A program made the position numbers and the translations under genes. This document shows, piece after piece, positions 9,835-20,094 of a stretch of 29,295 bases of DNA (position 1 is its first letter; each line of letters opens with the position of its first letter). Source of the DNA: Saccoglossus kowalevskii (lineage: Eukaryota > Hemichordata > Enteropneusta > Harrimaniidae); NCBI RefSeq assembly GCF_000003605.2, contig NW_003145785.1:29687-58981 (forward strand). Direction: 5' to 3'. The notes under the pieces were generated by a model. That model was not told where the DNA came from. It saw only the letters and a program-made list of their open reading frames with translations, and made no database searches.

Positions 9835-11515
9835 TGTAAGTTATTAGACGATGATAAAACAGTTGATAAAAACAAATGATGAAAATTACGAAATAATGCT
9901 TGTTACAGCGGGTAAGAGAACGCATTCTCGGTGAGAGATCTCAGGCTATGTGGTGTATCGAAACTAAACACTGACAAACAAAATACATGTGCTCAAGTGA
10001 ATGTATGGAGTTGTTTAGTGGCCCTTTGTAAACTACCTACTCCATAAATAAATATAAAAATACCCAGCCAAATTCGCAAAAATCTCCCCGCCCTCTTCCA
10101 ATAGTATAATTTACCGGTTCAACAGTGAGCAGAGAAATAAAACTGCTCTTCGAATGCGGAAAATCTCCCCGCCAATGCACTGTATGGTTTCAGCTCTGTC
10201 GCCACATTCAGCATCAGATGAAGAAGTAACATATTGTATACCTAAGGCTGAATATGGTTTCTCGATCGATGGGTTGAGGGCGCTACGCAAGGTATCCGGT
10301 TTACTAGGCTTAGCTTACGTATTGGTGTGAACTTTTATAATATTAAGGTTATTGTGATGTTATCATCTCGCTTCATGACTGCGAGAGGTAATTATCACCA
10401 CAGTTTGGATTGCGGGGAAAATGCAATCATTTGGCCTCGCTATGGCCTGCAAGAATACTGCAAAGATGAAAACAGACCATCGCATTTCACGATAAAGTGT
10501 TTTATCCTCGTAATATCTTAAATATCTAAAGTTTCCCATAGCGTTAGTGCATCCCGATTGGATTTAAATATGGAAATCTTATATAATATATTTTAAACAA
10601 TATCATCCCAAGTCATAGTCTAATTAAATGGCCATGGTGACATCACATCACACCCATGTTAATCGACCTCATATTGATATGAATTGGATTCAAAGCCTAA
10701 ACACTAACACGAAACGTCATTAAAAGTACATCGGAGGTAACTGACCACTTGAATCCGGACAACAGGTAGTGTTTACGTATGCCTTAATACTGCTTAACCA
10801 GTAATTGTGATTAATTCCTGTCGACATCGCAATACAGCCATGATACACAGACGTCCATTCATTTCTGGGTTTCATCATGTGTCTATATATGTTAATCGGA
10901 TACATCTATAAACTGTTTCAGGACAAAAAATATATTTTCATAATCGTGCGACTGCGCAGAAGGAAGCTTGATACGTGCATGTATTCACACATTTACTGTA
11001 ATATGCGGCATGTCATTGAAAGTTCGGCCGGGGTTACTGACCACACAACAGGTAGTGGTTTACAATGTATATATAATACGCCTTGTGCCATTCTGTTGGG
11101 ATTACACAATTCATATTAATACACACATGGTACACGGATGTCCACCCTTTTCCGGATTACTTCCTGTGCCCTTATATGGTAGTTGGTGTACATCTATAAA
11201 CTGTATATATTTTTATAATTTTTACCCCGTGCAATTGTGCAAGGGAAGCTGAACCTGTGTATGCATTCACATATTTAAGGTATGTAATTTAAAGACAGTG
11301 TATTGTAGTGTAACCGAGAGTATCTGCTTACAGTAACGATGCGCATACATGTATGTTGTGAGTTCGAATCTCGATTTTTACATATTTATATGTTCGATAT
11401 GTGCTTGTAATTGATATGTGATATATATTTGTCTCTGTCATGAGAATAGTTGTATCAAATTCGAATTTTCGAAAGTACTCTAGTATTATTGCCGACAATT
11501 CAGAATTTTTTTACT
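9835..11515. repeat. Right arm of the long inverted repeat
   Basis: Reverse complement of the left arm, block by block: GC-box pair inverted at 10083 and 10164; the agctaagc-type block near 10310; tttcatctttgcagtattcttgcaggcc inverted at about 10450; and the tRNA-like segment at 11300-11380. The arm ends about 390 bp upstream of the VWD gene start. Small frames (10327-10521, 10720-10905, 10877-11252) are incidental. Confidence 0.75.
11306..11379 (+). promoter_or_regulatory. tRNA-like Pol III type 2 promoter in right arm, facing the VWD gene
   Basis: TAGTGTAACCG (11306-11316) fits the A box and GTTCGAATC (11362-11370) the B box, 46 nt apart, followed by TTTTT at about 11375, a Pol III terminator. 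The T-arm stem is nearly complete, while the acceptor and D stems are weak, so this is not a normal tRNA. It mirrors the left-arm copy and points outward, toward 11,900. Confidence 0.55.
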
Positions 11516-11898
11516 AACCACACATTACCGTAATCAAGACAAATTGTGCGTGTACGTATGAACAATTTGATTGCATTCGGTCATCCTGGCTAACACTCTG
11601 ATAGCAAAACATCAATAATATAATCTAAATTCTACTTTCATTCTGTACTTCACTGTCAATATACTCAACTCAATAAGCAATATATGGTAAAGATGTGGTC
11701 AAAGCTTGTTTAATTAAATATTCTGATACCCATTTCTAGAATTCAGAATTGAAATATTAATTATGACTGCACAATTAACAAACTAGTTTACAGGGATTAC
11801 TATTTTATTTTTATTTAGATCGAACTACCACGTTGAATAATAATTGAATAAACCTAATTTCGATTCCATTGTTTCACAATTTTTTTTTTTATTTTCAG
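11516..11898. promoter_or_regulatory. Putative 5' flank / 5' UTR intron of the VWD gene
   Basis: AT-rich sequence ending in a long T run and attttcag at 11891-11898, an excellent acceptor one base before the predicted start codon. This suggests a noncoding first exon lying upstream. No TATA box or initiator can be chosen with confidence. Confidence 0.35.
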
Positions 11899-11899
11899 G

Positions 11900-12122
11900 A
11901 TGTCATCTGTTATATTACGATGCTTTTTAGTCGTCGCCTCATTGACGCTGACCACGTGCAGTGAGGTTTTTTACAATTTAATTTCATCATTTCCAATCAA
12001 AGTCACCATGGTAATGCAACATGAACAACAAGCTATGAATAATTTAAATATATCATCTTAATTTTGCATATTTTTGTTTGTATAGGATGGACTTTCTAAA
12101 TGGGTTTTCCCGAAACAAACTC
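11900..12122 (+). CDS. VWD gene exons 1-2: signal peptide and short linker
   Basis: The ATG at 11900 starts 22 codons with a basic residue, a hydrophobic core and a TTC|S-type cleavage region. Two donors keep the phase: 11966 (GTTTTT, weak) or 12011 (GTAATG, better, adding VFYNLISSFPIKVTM). Exon 2 (12086-12122) adds DGLSKWVFPKQT plus the first base of an Arg codon, with donor GTGAGT. Confidence 0.65.
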
Positions 12123-15100
12123 GTGAGTTACACCTTATTATACAGTTAATGCACGTGATATGAATTCTATTTACAAACACTTAATGGCAACGGGTTAAAT
12201 GTTAAAAAAATATGATTTGCATGAGATGTAATTAATAAAGTAAAAGCAACACGATACTCATACGGTATGTAAGTTGTGGTCATAAAAGGAATTTTACAAC
12301 TTAAATTAAAAAAATCAACAAATAAGTCCAAAATAACTGACAAGTATATATTGTTAATTTTAGGTAGAAATGCAGGTTCATGGGCACTTAGAGTGATTTT
12401 TTTATTATTCTCGCCCAGACAGTCTTAGCTAAATAGTTTTAATATTTCGGAGCATTGCCAATGTTGGAACATACTCGAACAACGATTTAAAAATATAGGG
12501 AGAATCGGGACACGCGTATGTGATTAAAAGTCCCGAAAGTTTGCGTTGCTATTTGCTCTTTGATTGACAAGTCACTGTTGATGTTACATGCATATGAGTT
12601 GCTGGCCTCGGTTACGGAGCAGCGATGTGTGACTTCCTGTCCTGGCTCCCTGTTTACTTACCTCAAATGCGACCAACTAGCCTCGCAAAGTACAAAAAAC
12701 AGACAACACGTAGACGCTTCCAGCGTGCAAGCGGAATGAAACAAAACATACAGTTGTAAATGATAAGTAAACTGGTTCATCCTTATCTCGCAGCATGTCA
12801 ACAATACTGTTAAATTATTTTATTTCATTTATTTTTATGTAAGAGGAAGGCCTGATAGCGCGATTATGATTTTCGCGCAAAACAAGGCGACAATTTCGTT
12901 TTCAAAAATGTTTCCACATATTTTTTACTCCAAAGGCATTTTAACACTGAAGTAAACATTTTTAGGTTTCGCTGCAACGATCACCGTGGTGATAGAATTG
13001 CGATGCAATGGACAAACACTACAGCTGTTGCTGTCATCGATAACTAACTTTTCATATAAAAAAACACAAATGTAAAATGCTCCGTTAAATAAAAATTGAG
13101 AAAAAAATACCCTGGAAATTACAGAATAATCGGCAACGAGATGCTGCTCATGCACTCCGTGATGCCATCTTGGTTACCTTAATCGGAAACCCCCTATCCA
13201 GCTAGCATGCACCGGTAGCGATGTCACAAAGTACGTTGTTTGGTCGTGCTCGGCCACCTCTGGTACTAAGGCACTCTATGAATGAGGCATTTCGAGAAGT
13301 CGGGGTTCGTATAATTTCCATCGACCGTCTCATCTGTTGTTGGATGAAAGCTGCATCTTTTTACAATAGTTCCAATGCGACATAATTTCGAATTTGTTTC
13401 ACCGGCGTTTAGCCGTTGTGTGGCAAAATATTAAGGCCCATTTCAACCGGGTCGTCTAACTTTTTCATACTTTTTGTACATAAGCTGCATTTACGAGTTT
13501 ATGATTTCTAGCGATAGGTTTACATTGGTACATAGTATAGCACGTTTTTGTCAAGAAAGTATCCATTGAAATCAATCCAAATGCTTATCTATTTACAGTA
13601 TGGTTCATTATATGTGAAACAGATCTCAAGGATGATCACATATCCCATCCCAGAAGTGATATATTTCCATGTATATGCACATAGAAAATACCATTTTGTC
13701 GTCTTAGTATTCAGGTCCAATGACCAAAGAGCCGCGTAAATACTCGTCTACATATGTATATTACAAAGTATGCGGTTTACTTTTAAACAAATACTCAAAT
13801 TTCAGTATGCATGTATGTATGGTAACATATTTTCAATGTCATTTTTACGTACTCTTCTATTATGTTCGCAGGTGCTATGCCGGCTTGTTCTGGTGAGTAT
13901 GGCGAATATGTTTTCTGATTTAACGTGATGAATTAATTAGCCTGCGGTCTGTATATATTTAAACTTATTTCGTTTTGCATTGTAGCGATTGATAATTCTA
14001 CCACCGTCGACGTCAACACTGATACTGAGGTTAATGCTACATGCCAATCGTCGTGTTTAGTTAACACGACTGAAATATGTGACTATAACATTTCTACCTT
14101 ACCTTGTGATGACTCGGGATGCAAGTGGTGCGCTAAAGATGGTGGTAAGCTCTTTTCACTAAAAACGTGATTCCTACAGCGGTTATCCCATAACACTTCT
14201 TAGTGCTATTGATTCGGGCTGTGAAAAAACATAATATGAATTCATACTCATAGTATAGATTAAGATTAACAAATTAATGTCATTCGCTTTGTTATTCGTG
14301 TTTTTTTTCGATAACTCATTCTTTCTACTGGACAATTAATTTGTTTCAGATCTGAAACGTCATATAGATGAGGGTATTGATATATGTCCATGGTTTTGTC
14401 GTAAGTTATGATTATATAATTTTAACAAACCTAGTTATAATGTAATCACTAAATTGTAATATAAGATTTGCTACTACGAAATATTGCGTTGTGGGTGTTA
14501 ACGTACATGTACCCACATGCATATACGAACCGGCAAACGCACACAAAATAAAAAAGAACACGCGTGTAATTTTGAAATGGTATATTAGACCAATTACCAC
14601 TTTCTTTGAAATTACAGACACCGACTGTGAAAAGATTGGAGGGGTGTGTAGACGAGAATGTAAAGACAACGAGCACATTGGAAAACTAAATGATACCTGC
14701 CCATTCCCCAAATACTGCAATTGCTGCAAACGTAAGAAAATTTATGATACACAAATCTTAACATAAGTTCTCGCATTACTACATTATATTGTTTTATTCA
14801 AATTCGATTAAAAATGATTGTCATTATAACTATTTTTTTCTATTTTTTTTTTTTTTTTTTTTTTTTTTGCAGTGGAACCCCGTAAGTTGGTTTGTATACT
14901 ATATGCTCTTATAACGCTGAGCAGTATTTGTAAGAAGTACAAACACATCGGCTAGAAATTATTTGATTGCCGAATAGCGTTTCTATTAATCGGTATAAAT
15001 CGTTTTACTTATAAGTTATCTTGCAAGGATATCGAATTATTACCAAGTTCAGTTTAAAAGTAGTACTTAAGTCATGTATTGAAAACAATGCTCTATTACA

Positions 15101-16704
15101 GCACCAGGCCCAACACAACGGCCACCATGGAATGGCAGTATACAGGGAGATCCGCAAATTCATACGTTCGATGGTTTTCATTATATGTATAATGGCCATA
15201 GCGATTGCGAGTACGTATTCTTTCAAGAGTGTGTGCCTCGTCCATCATTCTCTGTTTTGATCAGATACCATTATCTGCAGGAAGCTATGAAAATGGTGGT
15301 TACTGAAGTTTCGATTGTTTTCAATGGTGACCGTGTTACCTTGATTGAAGACAGGCTTTACGTGAGTAGATTTTATCTCTCTTCATTGATGTGTACTCTT
15401 GCTAGACATATCTTTCGGTTATTTCTAACATTGCTAAGCCGTGTCCACCAATCAGTTAACTTCCCGATTAGATAATTAATTAAAACGTTGCATGACTATC
15501 CAGTGGCGTAAAAGAGCTGAACAGCGCTGCTACAATCCTACGAATAACACAAATCAGAGCCTTTTATTATTAAAAAATACCAGGGATTAATATTCTCGTA
15601 AATCATGGATCCGTATTTCGTCAGTCATTGTATTGAAACTTGGAAAGTGTATTGTATTGAATGTGTATGTTGTTATATTAGTAATGTGGTCTAAAGTAAG
15701 ATTAGTACAATGATCTGATTTATTCCAACTTGCAGCCTAATATTTATTTGGCCTTTGTAACGTATTACAACTTTTGTGACCATTATCACTTTCATTCATT
15801 CATTCATTCATTCATTCATTGCTTCATACTCGCAACACGATATTTGTATAGACAATCGAAAAATCTCATCCATCACTAGTAGCGATGGTAGTGTTACATG
15901 TTGCTGTGTTGGAAGTAGCTTATACAAATCATACTTCCTATATAAAGGAAGGGGTACGTTACTATCTTTACGGTCGATATGTATAACACATTAAATGGTG
16001 CATTGTGTTTGAAAAAGGTTCTCATAAAATAGCTTTTCTTCCAATACACGTACTTACCTGGTACGTTTGAATTGTTCTATATACGTATTATTTAATAAAT
16101 ATTTTCTGGGTATCACAAAGCATATAATTTAATGCAACTTACCGGGGTAAGTACAATTACTAAAAATAATACACATTCATTTATATTGGCTAATACATTT
16201 TGAATGTCATTTCTAGATAAATGGCGAAATCCATAACATTCTTACTCCACTGATACTCGGAAAGCTTACAGTGACACGAGATAATGCAGGATACGTGAGA
16301 GCAAAACTGGATTCAACATTTACATTGACATGGAACGGCAAAGGACGCGTTGTTCCTGTTCTGGACAAATCTATGTTTGGAAAAGTGTGTGGCATGTTGG
16401 GAAATGCTGACGGGGACCCATCTAATGATATGAAGATACCGATGCCAAATGGGACACTGAAATTAGTTACTGAGTCTGATGAATTCGGGGACAAATGGAT
16501 TGTACCAGGAAGGTAAACACATAATTAATAAGTTTACTTATTAAAGTATATATGTGGGCTTGTGAGCGATCTGAGTTTGATGATTATTTGATTTTGTTGT
16601 CTTCATAAATATAATAATATTGACTACACACTTTTTTGATTTTTAGCTATGCCACAAGTAAAACATATTTAAAAATAAAAAATGAAGGATTTTGTTTTAA
16701 ATAG
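11900..16704 (+). CDS. Secreted Cys-rich protein with one von Willebrand factor type D domain (10 predicted exons)
   Basis: Predicted exons: 11900-11965 (or to 12010), 12086-12122, 13872-13892, 13986-14144, 14350-14400, 14618-14731, 14873-14881, 15102-15361, 16217-16512, 16647-16704. All junctions are GT/AG and phases agree (0,1,1,1,1,1,1,0,2) with no internal stop, giving about 356 residues, or 371 with the longer first exon. The protein starts with a signal peptide (MSSVILRCFLVVASLTLTTC). A Thr/Asn-rich stretch with four N-glycosylation sequons and six Cys follows, then a seven-Cys defensin-like exon and a Pro-rich linker. The VWD domain (about residues 163-335) runs from GDPQIHTFDG to DEFGDKWIVPG. 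VWD modules occur in extracellular mucins, vitellogenins, zonadhesins and cuticle, mucus or shell-matrix proteins. Here only one is present, without C8 or TIL modules, so the product is short. An extracellular or mucosal role is inferred. The last exon is the least certain. Confidence 0.75.
12123..13871 (+). other. Intron 2 of the VWD gene (1.75 kb)
   Basis: Bounded by GTGAGT and tatgttcgcag. AT-rich at both ends, with a slightly GC-richer patch at 12600-12730. I see no repeat shared with region 1 and no supported gene on either strand. The minus frame at 12925-13155 has no splice or homology support. Confidence 0.5.
13872..14144 (+). CDS. VWD gene exons 3-4: 21-nt microexon and sequon-rich six-Cys segment
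   Basis: Exon 3 is 21 nt (AMPACS core). Exon 4 (13986-14144, 159 nt, phase 1-1) holds the N-glycosylation sequons NST, NAT, NTT and NIS and six Cys ending in CKWC. The density of sequons and paired Cys fits an extracellular, glycosylated, disulfide-bonded segment. I recognise no named domain. Confidence 0.7.
14350..14400 (+). CDS. VWD gene exon 5 (51 nt, two Cys)
   Basis: Encodes DLKRHIDEGIDICPWFC between gtttcag and GTAAGT, phase 1-1. Its first Asp codon is completed across the exon 4 junction without any shift, which supports both boundaries. Confidence 0.65.
14618..14731 (+). CDS. VWD gene exon 6: defensin-like seven-Cys module
   Basis: A 38-codon symmetric exon (phase 1-1). The Cys spacing is C-X6-C-X3-C-X12-C-X5-C-X-CC, beginning CEKIGGVCRREC and ending YCNCCK. 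The GG before the second Cys and the CC end recall small Cys-rich folds such as beta-defensin-like domains, but the extra Cys (C-N-CC) differs from the classical six. A symmetric exon of this kind can be shuffled or skipped without a frame change. A structural-module reading is as likely as antimicrobial activity. Confidence 0.7.
14843..14868 (+). repeat. T26 tract before the 9-nt microexon
   Basis: An uninterrupted run of 26 T forms the polypyrimidine tract of intron 6, four bases before the acceptor of the microexon. Length polymorphism is expected here. Confidence 0.8.
14873..14881 (+). CDS. VWD gene exon 7: 9-nt microexon
   Basis: TGGAACCCC lies between TTTGCAG and GTAAGT. With phase 1 on both sides it adds Leu-Glu-Pro and joins exon 6 to exon 8 in frame. 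Skipping it would also keep the frame, so alternative inclusion is possible. It extends the Pro-rich linker before the VWD domain. Confidence 0.6.
15102..15361 (+). CDS. VWD gene exon 8: N-terminal half of the VWD domain
   Basis: Opens with a Pro-rich linker, then GDPQIHTFDG and CEYVFFQEC, matching the VWD start pattern GDPHxxTFDGxxYxFxGxCxYxL. The usual His of GDPH is Gln here. The exon then runs through beta-strand-like segments to DRLY and donor GTGAGT, phase 0. The 86 codons are open throughout, in agreement with the flanking splice sites. Confidence 0.85.
15362..16216 (+). other. Intron 8 of the VWD gene, with a (CATT)n microsatellite
   Basis: An 855-bp intron. A (CATT)n run of about 30 bp lies at 15791-15820. 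Open frames within it are incidental. Confidence 0.6.
15791..15820 (+). repeat. (CATT)n microsatellite
   Basis: Seven or more perfect CATT units inside intron 8. Confidence 0.9.
16217..16512 (+). CDS. VWD gene exon 9: C-terminal half of the VWD domain
   Basis: Reads on from exon 8 in phase 0. The landmarks are the beta-rich core, GKVCGMLGNADGDPSND and the ending DEFGDKWIVPG, which correspond to the VWD patterns GKVCGLCGNxNGDPxDDF and FGxSWxVPGxC. The second Cys of the usual CGLC motif is Leu here. The donor GTAAAC at 16513 leaves phase 2. Confidence 0.85.
16647..16704 (+). CDS. VWD gene exon 10: possible terminal exon
   Basis: After gatttttag, a phase-matched frame adds SYATSKTYLKIKNEGFCFK and stops at TAG 16702-16704. 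It has one Cys, which could serve as the closing VWD Cys. No coding homology supports it, and the true exon could lie further downstream. Confidence 0.35.
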
Positions 16705-18596
16705 GCATTTTCGTGCTGGTTTCTCAGTTGGTGGGGGAGTTTCAATCTTGAATAGCTCCATGGGTAGTATGTCTTTCAAGAACAACTAAGTCTTTTTTAT
16801 TGTGCGACTTATTCTCATTCAATCATGCCAGCAACTTACAACTAATAACTCGCATTCACACATATTGTGAAAGTTTCATAAAAAATCAGAAGCTATTCAA
16901 GATTTTACTTCCCTGACGCAGTGTTCCTACTCATATTGCATAATAATTCACTAAACTGACTAATTATTTTTAAAGTGTTAATTATTGAAAATTATAGTGA
17001 AATTGACACTGTTATGTTAACAAACAATAACAATTTACTTGTTGTTCACTCCATAGTTGCAGTATATAATCCAAAAAGAGGACGCTGTTATTGAGAAAAT
17101 CTACAATAACTTATTCAACGTTGGTGACGGGTCTTTGGTTTAAATTATTCGTATGTAAAATACATGTAATAGTAATAGTCAACACATTATGTTTTAGTGG
17201 TAATAAAATACAGTTACAGTAAATGCGTTATGTTATTAGTATATTTGTGTGTGTGTTGAACATGAAAGACAGTGTATACAGTGTATCCGTCACCCTAACC
17301 CTACTTTTTAATGAATACACAAATTCCTCCTCTCCAGGGATAATCCAAAATTTCACACAAGTAAATCATACACTATTGTTTGGATGAAACTCAACAGACT
17401 GAATTAGCACCCCAGGTGCCAATCAATTTTTTTCTCTCTGCCACACTCCATTAACAGAACGCTGGTCAGCAACTAGTGGGCCCAGTCAGTTCAAACTTTC
17501 AACATTATACTTTATGTCTGATAAATAATTGCAGATTCAGACATTTGGCATCAGTCGAAATAAGGCAACTAGAAATGAGAGGGAGTAAATGAGTGAGTCA
17601 CCCCCAAATCTGTAATAGAATTGGAGGAGACCGTCGCTGGGTAAATTGTGGGTAATAATGTGTGTAACCCAATGGCAAATTGACATGGAAAATGTGGCTG
17701 CAAAAATAAGTAATTGTAAAGTTGAAATTTACTATACTCTGATTGCCTTGTTGGCTTTCTGTCCGATTTGCTTTGTTCAGTTGTTCGTGTAATAGCACGG
17801 CAATGTGTATACCCCCCCCCCCAAGTATCGTCTAAGATTGTTAATTTAATCGGTGATGTTACGAACACTAAAAAAAATCAAGAATCAAGAACATTAAGAA
17901 AAGAAATGATGAAAGAGGTTTAAAACACGTTTTAAGTTCTTTTTAAAACAAAGCTTCCAGAACACATAACTACAAATACTGTATTTCAGTGATAATCAGA
18001 TATGTGAGGAATCTTCTGTTCCATCCATTTTGGAAAGCAAATTTTTGAATATAAAATTTATACATTCAATAAAACCGAATTTTATCAGGAACCTGTGATA
18101 CCAAATTAGTTCCTACAAATTATTGTCATCCTATGATCAGGTTTGATTGATTAGTGATAGCGAGTTACAGCTGGATTTCTCAAATTCTCTTGCAAAGATT
18201 GTGTCATTAGATTTTAATCATTGTAGTCATTGTTGAATATGTACCATGTAATATGGTCACTAACATTGGGGAATTGTGAACGGTGATACTTAGAGATCGT
18301 TATGATCACACAATTGGGTTAAGGTTGATATATATATATCAACAAAAGAGTTATGGAAAAAATAACATATAGTTATGTTTAAGTGTTAATTAATACTACA
18401 GATAAACGCGGTAACACGGATGTTACGAATAACTTTAACTATGTAAATCATGTTCGATTGCCAAAAGCTGTTCTTCCTTGTTACATGACCATTATCAACT
18501 ATTCTTTGACGTGTGCGGAGTGTAATTTCACAACCACCACCCCTTATCCTCCGGTATCCATGTTGGTGCAAGGTGAAGGCTGCATATAGTGTTGAA
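16705..18596. other. Intergenic AT-rich DNA without supported gene
   Basis: Holds a C11 run at 17812-17822 and a tatata palindrome at about 18327-18343. The minus frame 17569-17868 has no domain features and spans the C run. I see no repeat shared with region 1. It ends exactly where the DIRS-like terminal sequence begins. Confidence 0.5.
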
Positions 18597-18943
18597 CTAT
18601 TAGGGTTGTACAAACCCGTTTGTTTACCTAATCATAAGTACCGGAAAATCCGTGGAAATAATAAATTTAATTTATTACTCGTTAGGCTTAACTACAGCCA
18701 CACACGGAAACTATTAGAGAATATACCCGGATCCACAGGGAGCATAAGTGAGTAAAATTCTCTAAGAAAAAAGGCCTCACCTAAGGGGTCACTTCCATGG
18801 CGATAACACACCCAAGGAATGTATAGTTTCATTTTCATAAACGAGCCGCTCGAAAGCTTGTGGGTGGTGGGCGATTTCCACGGATTTTCTTATAGGTATG
18901 ATTAGGTAAACAAACGGGTTTGTACAACCCTAATAGTTTACTA
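18597..18943. repeat. Element A right terminal region with about 60-bp inverted ends
   Basis: tattagggttgtacaaaccc at 18597 is matched, inverted, at 18924-18943. The complementarity runs inward through cctaatcat and accggaaaatccgtggaaat, pairing with atttccacggattttc at about 18868-18888. In DIRS-1 terms, the outer copy is the right ITR with its terminal extension, and the inner copy with the adjoining tttactacatcacctatcag is the internal complementary region. Confidence 0.7.
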
Positions 18944-19084
18944 CATCACCTATCAGAAAATTAGCCACGCTCACTGGAGGCGTGGAAACTCAGACAGCTG
19001 AAATGTACATTTTTCGACACATATGGTCAAAAAAACTGAAAGAAATCAGGTGACTCTTCAGGGATCGGATGCCTTTAGAGTAGA

Positions 19085-19096
19085 CCCCCCCCCCCC
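19085..19096 (+). repeat. C12 tract in element A 3' region
   Basis: Expanded from a C6 run in the homologous place in element B (22049-22054), just before the shared aatttagggaggct. Confidence 0.7.
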
Positions 19097-19211
19097 AATT
19101 TAGGGAGGCTTACTAAAGCCTGAACAATAATATAGGACCCAAACAATTTTGATGTATTAAAATATATATTAAAAGTATATTGGTTGGGTTCGATAGCGCA
19201 GATCAAAGCCA

Positions 19212-20094
19212 GCATTACCTTCACCTGGTAATGTATCAACTAGTTGTTGAAGAAGCTGTTAAGCTGTACGCTTACATGAACATATGACCAATCCACCGTG
19301 AAATTTGCTTGCCCCACTCATAACAGACAAACATGCGCTTCTCACTGCCCCAAGACGCCTTGGTGAGATCAAAGTACCAGCTCTGAGCTCTGCGGTCCTC
19401 AATGCCCACTATGTTAGCGAGGCATGGAATGACGGTCAGTTTGGGGTAACGCCCTGTGATTTGGTTCTTGCAAGAAAGCCCATCCAAGTCTTCAAAATAA
19501 TTTGCAAGTTCATAAAGGAGACATTCATCACTGAAAGACAGTGCTCCGATCTCTGAACGGTGCCTACCTGGTGCCAGAGCCAAAAGTAAAAACTGTTTTC
19601 ATAGTGACATATTCATGTCGATCTTTCCATAGGCTCGAAAGGGGGTGTCGTACCGTCGCCAAATCCAACAAGAAGCCCCAGTCAGGAGGATTTGTATGCC
19701 CTGTAGCGCGCAGCCTCTTCGAGCAGAAAGACTTAAACAGTCGTAGCATAACGAAACTCAAGGCCAGTTTCAGTCCAGCTACCTCGCTAATAGAGAGATG
19801 TAGATGATTAATCTCCCTTCTATTACACCAATCATTGTAGAGTCTCCAACTGGACTCATACAAAGGTCTGATGCCGTCTGACTGTGCTGAAAACGAGGAA
19901 CTTGGATTACTCTGCTGAAAAGCCTTGCAATTGCATGAGTTTGTCGACAGCCCCCATGCTTGAAGATTGAACAATGTGGCGCTCATCGGGAGAATGTCGT
20001 CCAGCTGGGACAACAGATCCGGAAGATCCGGCAACTCCCCTGGGGATTCAACTAGAAGGTCCAGGAACATTAAGACCAGACCTTCACTGGCCAA
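19212..20094 (-). pseudogene. Tyrosine recombinase remnant of element A
   Basis: Frames 20094-19564 and 19583-19272 overlap and join through a frameshift near 19580. They match the element B recombinase: the N-terminal LSQLDD...QSDG.R.LYES.W.LY.DWC region, LFKSFCSKR, the arginine motif LALAPGRHRSEIGALSF (first catalytic Arg) and SEKRMFVCYEWGKQISRWIG. The sequence then stops short: the HxxR and Tyr nucleophile regions present in B are absent, with A jumping from caggtgaagg to 3' UTR-like sequence at about 19212. It could not recombine DNA. Confidence 0.7.

Noticed and set aside
12925-13155. Minus-strand frame in intron 2, near an aagatggc motif resembling a YY1-type start region
   Set aside because: No exon continuation or domain could be found, and it lies within the VWD gene intron.
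14412-14729. Minus-strand frames across exon 6
   Set aside because: Antisense shadow of the exon; splice sites and Cys pattern support the plus strand.
17569-17868. Minus-strand 99-codon frame
   Set aside because: Contains a C11 run translated as Gly and has no recognisable features.
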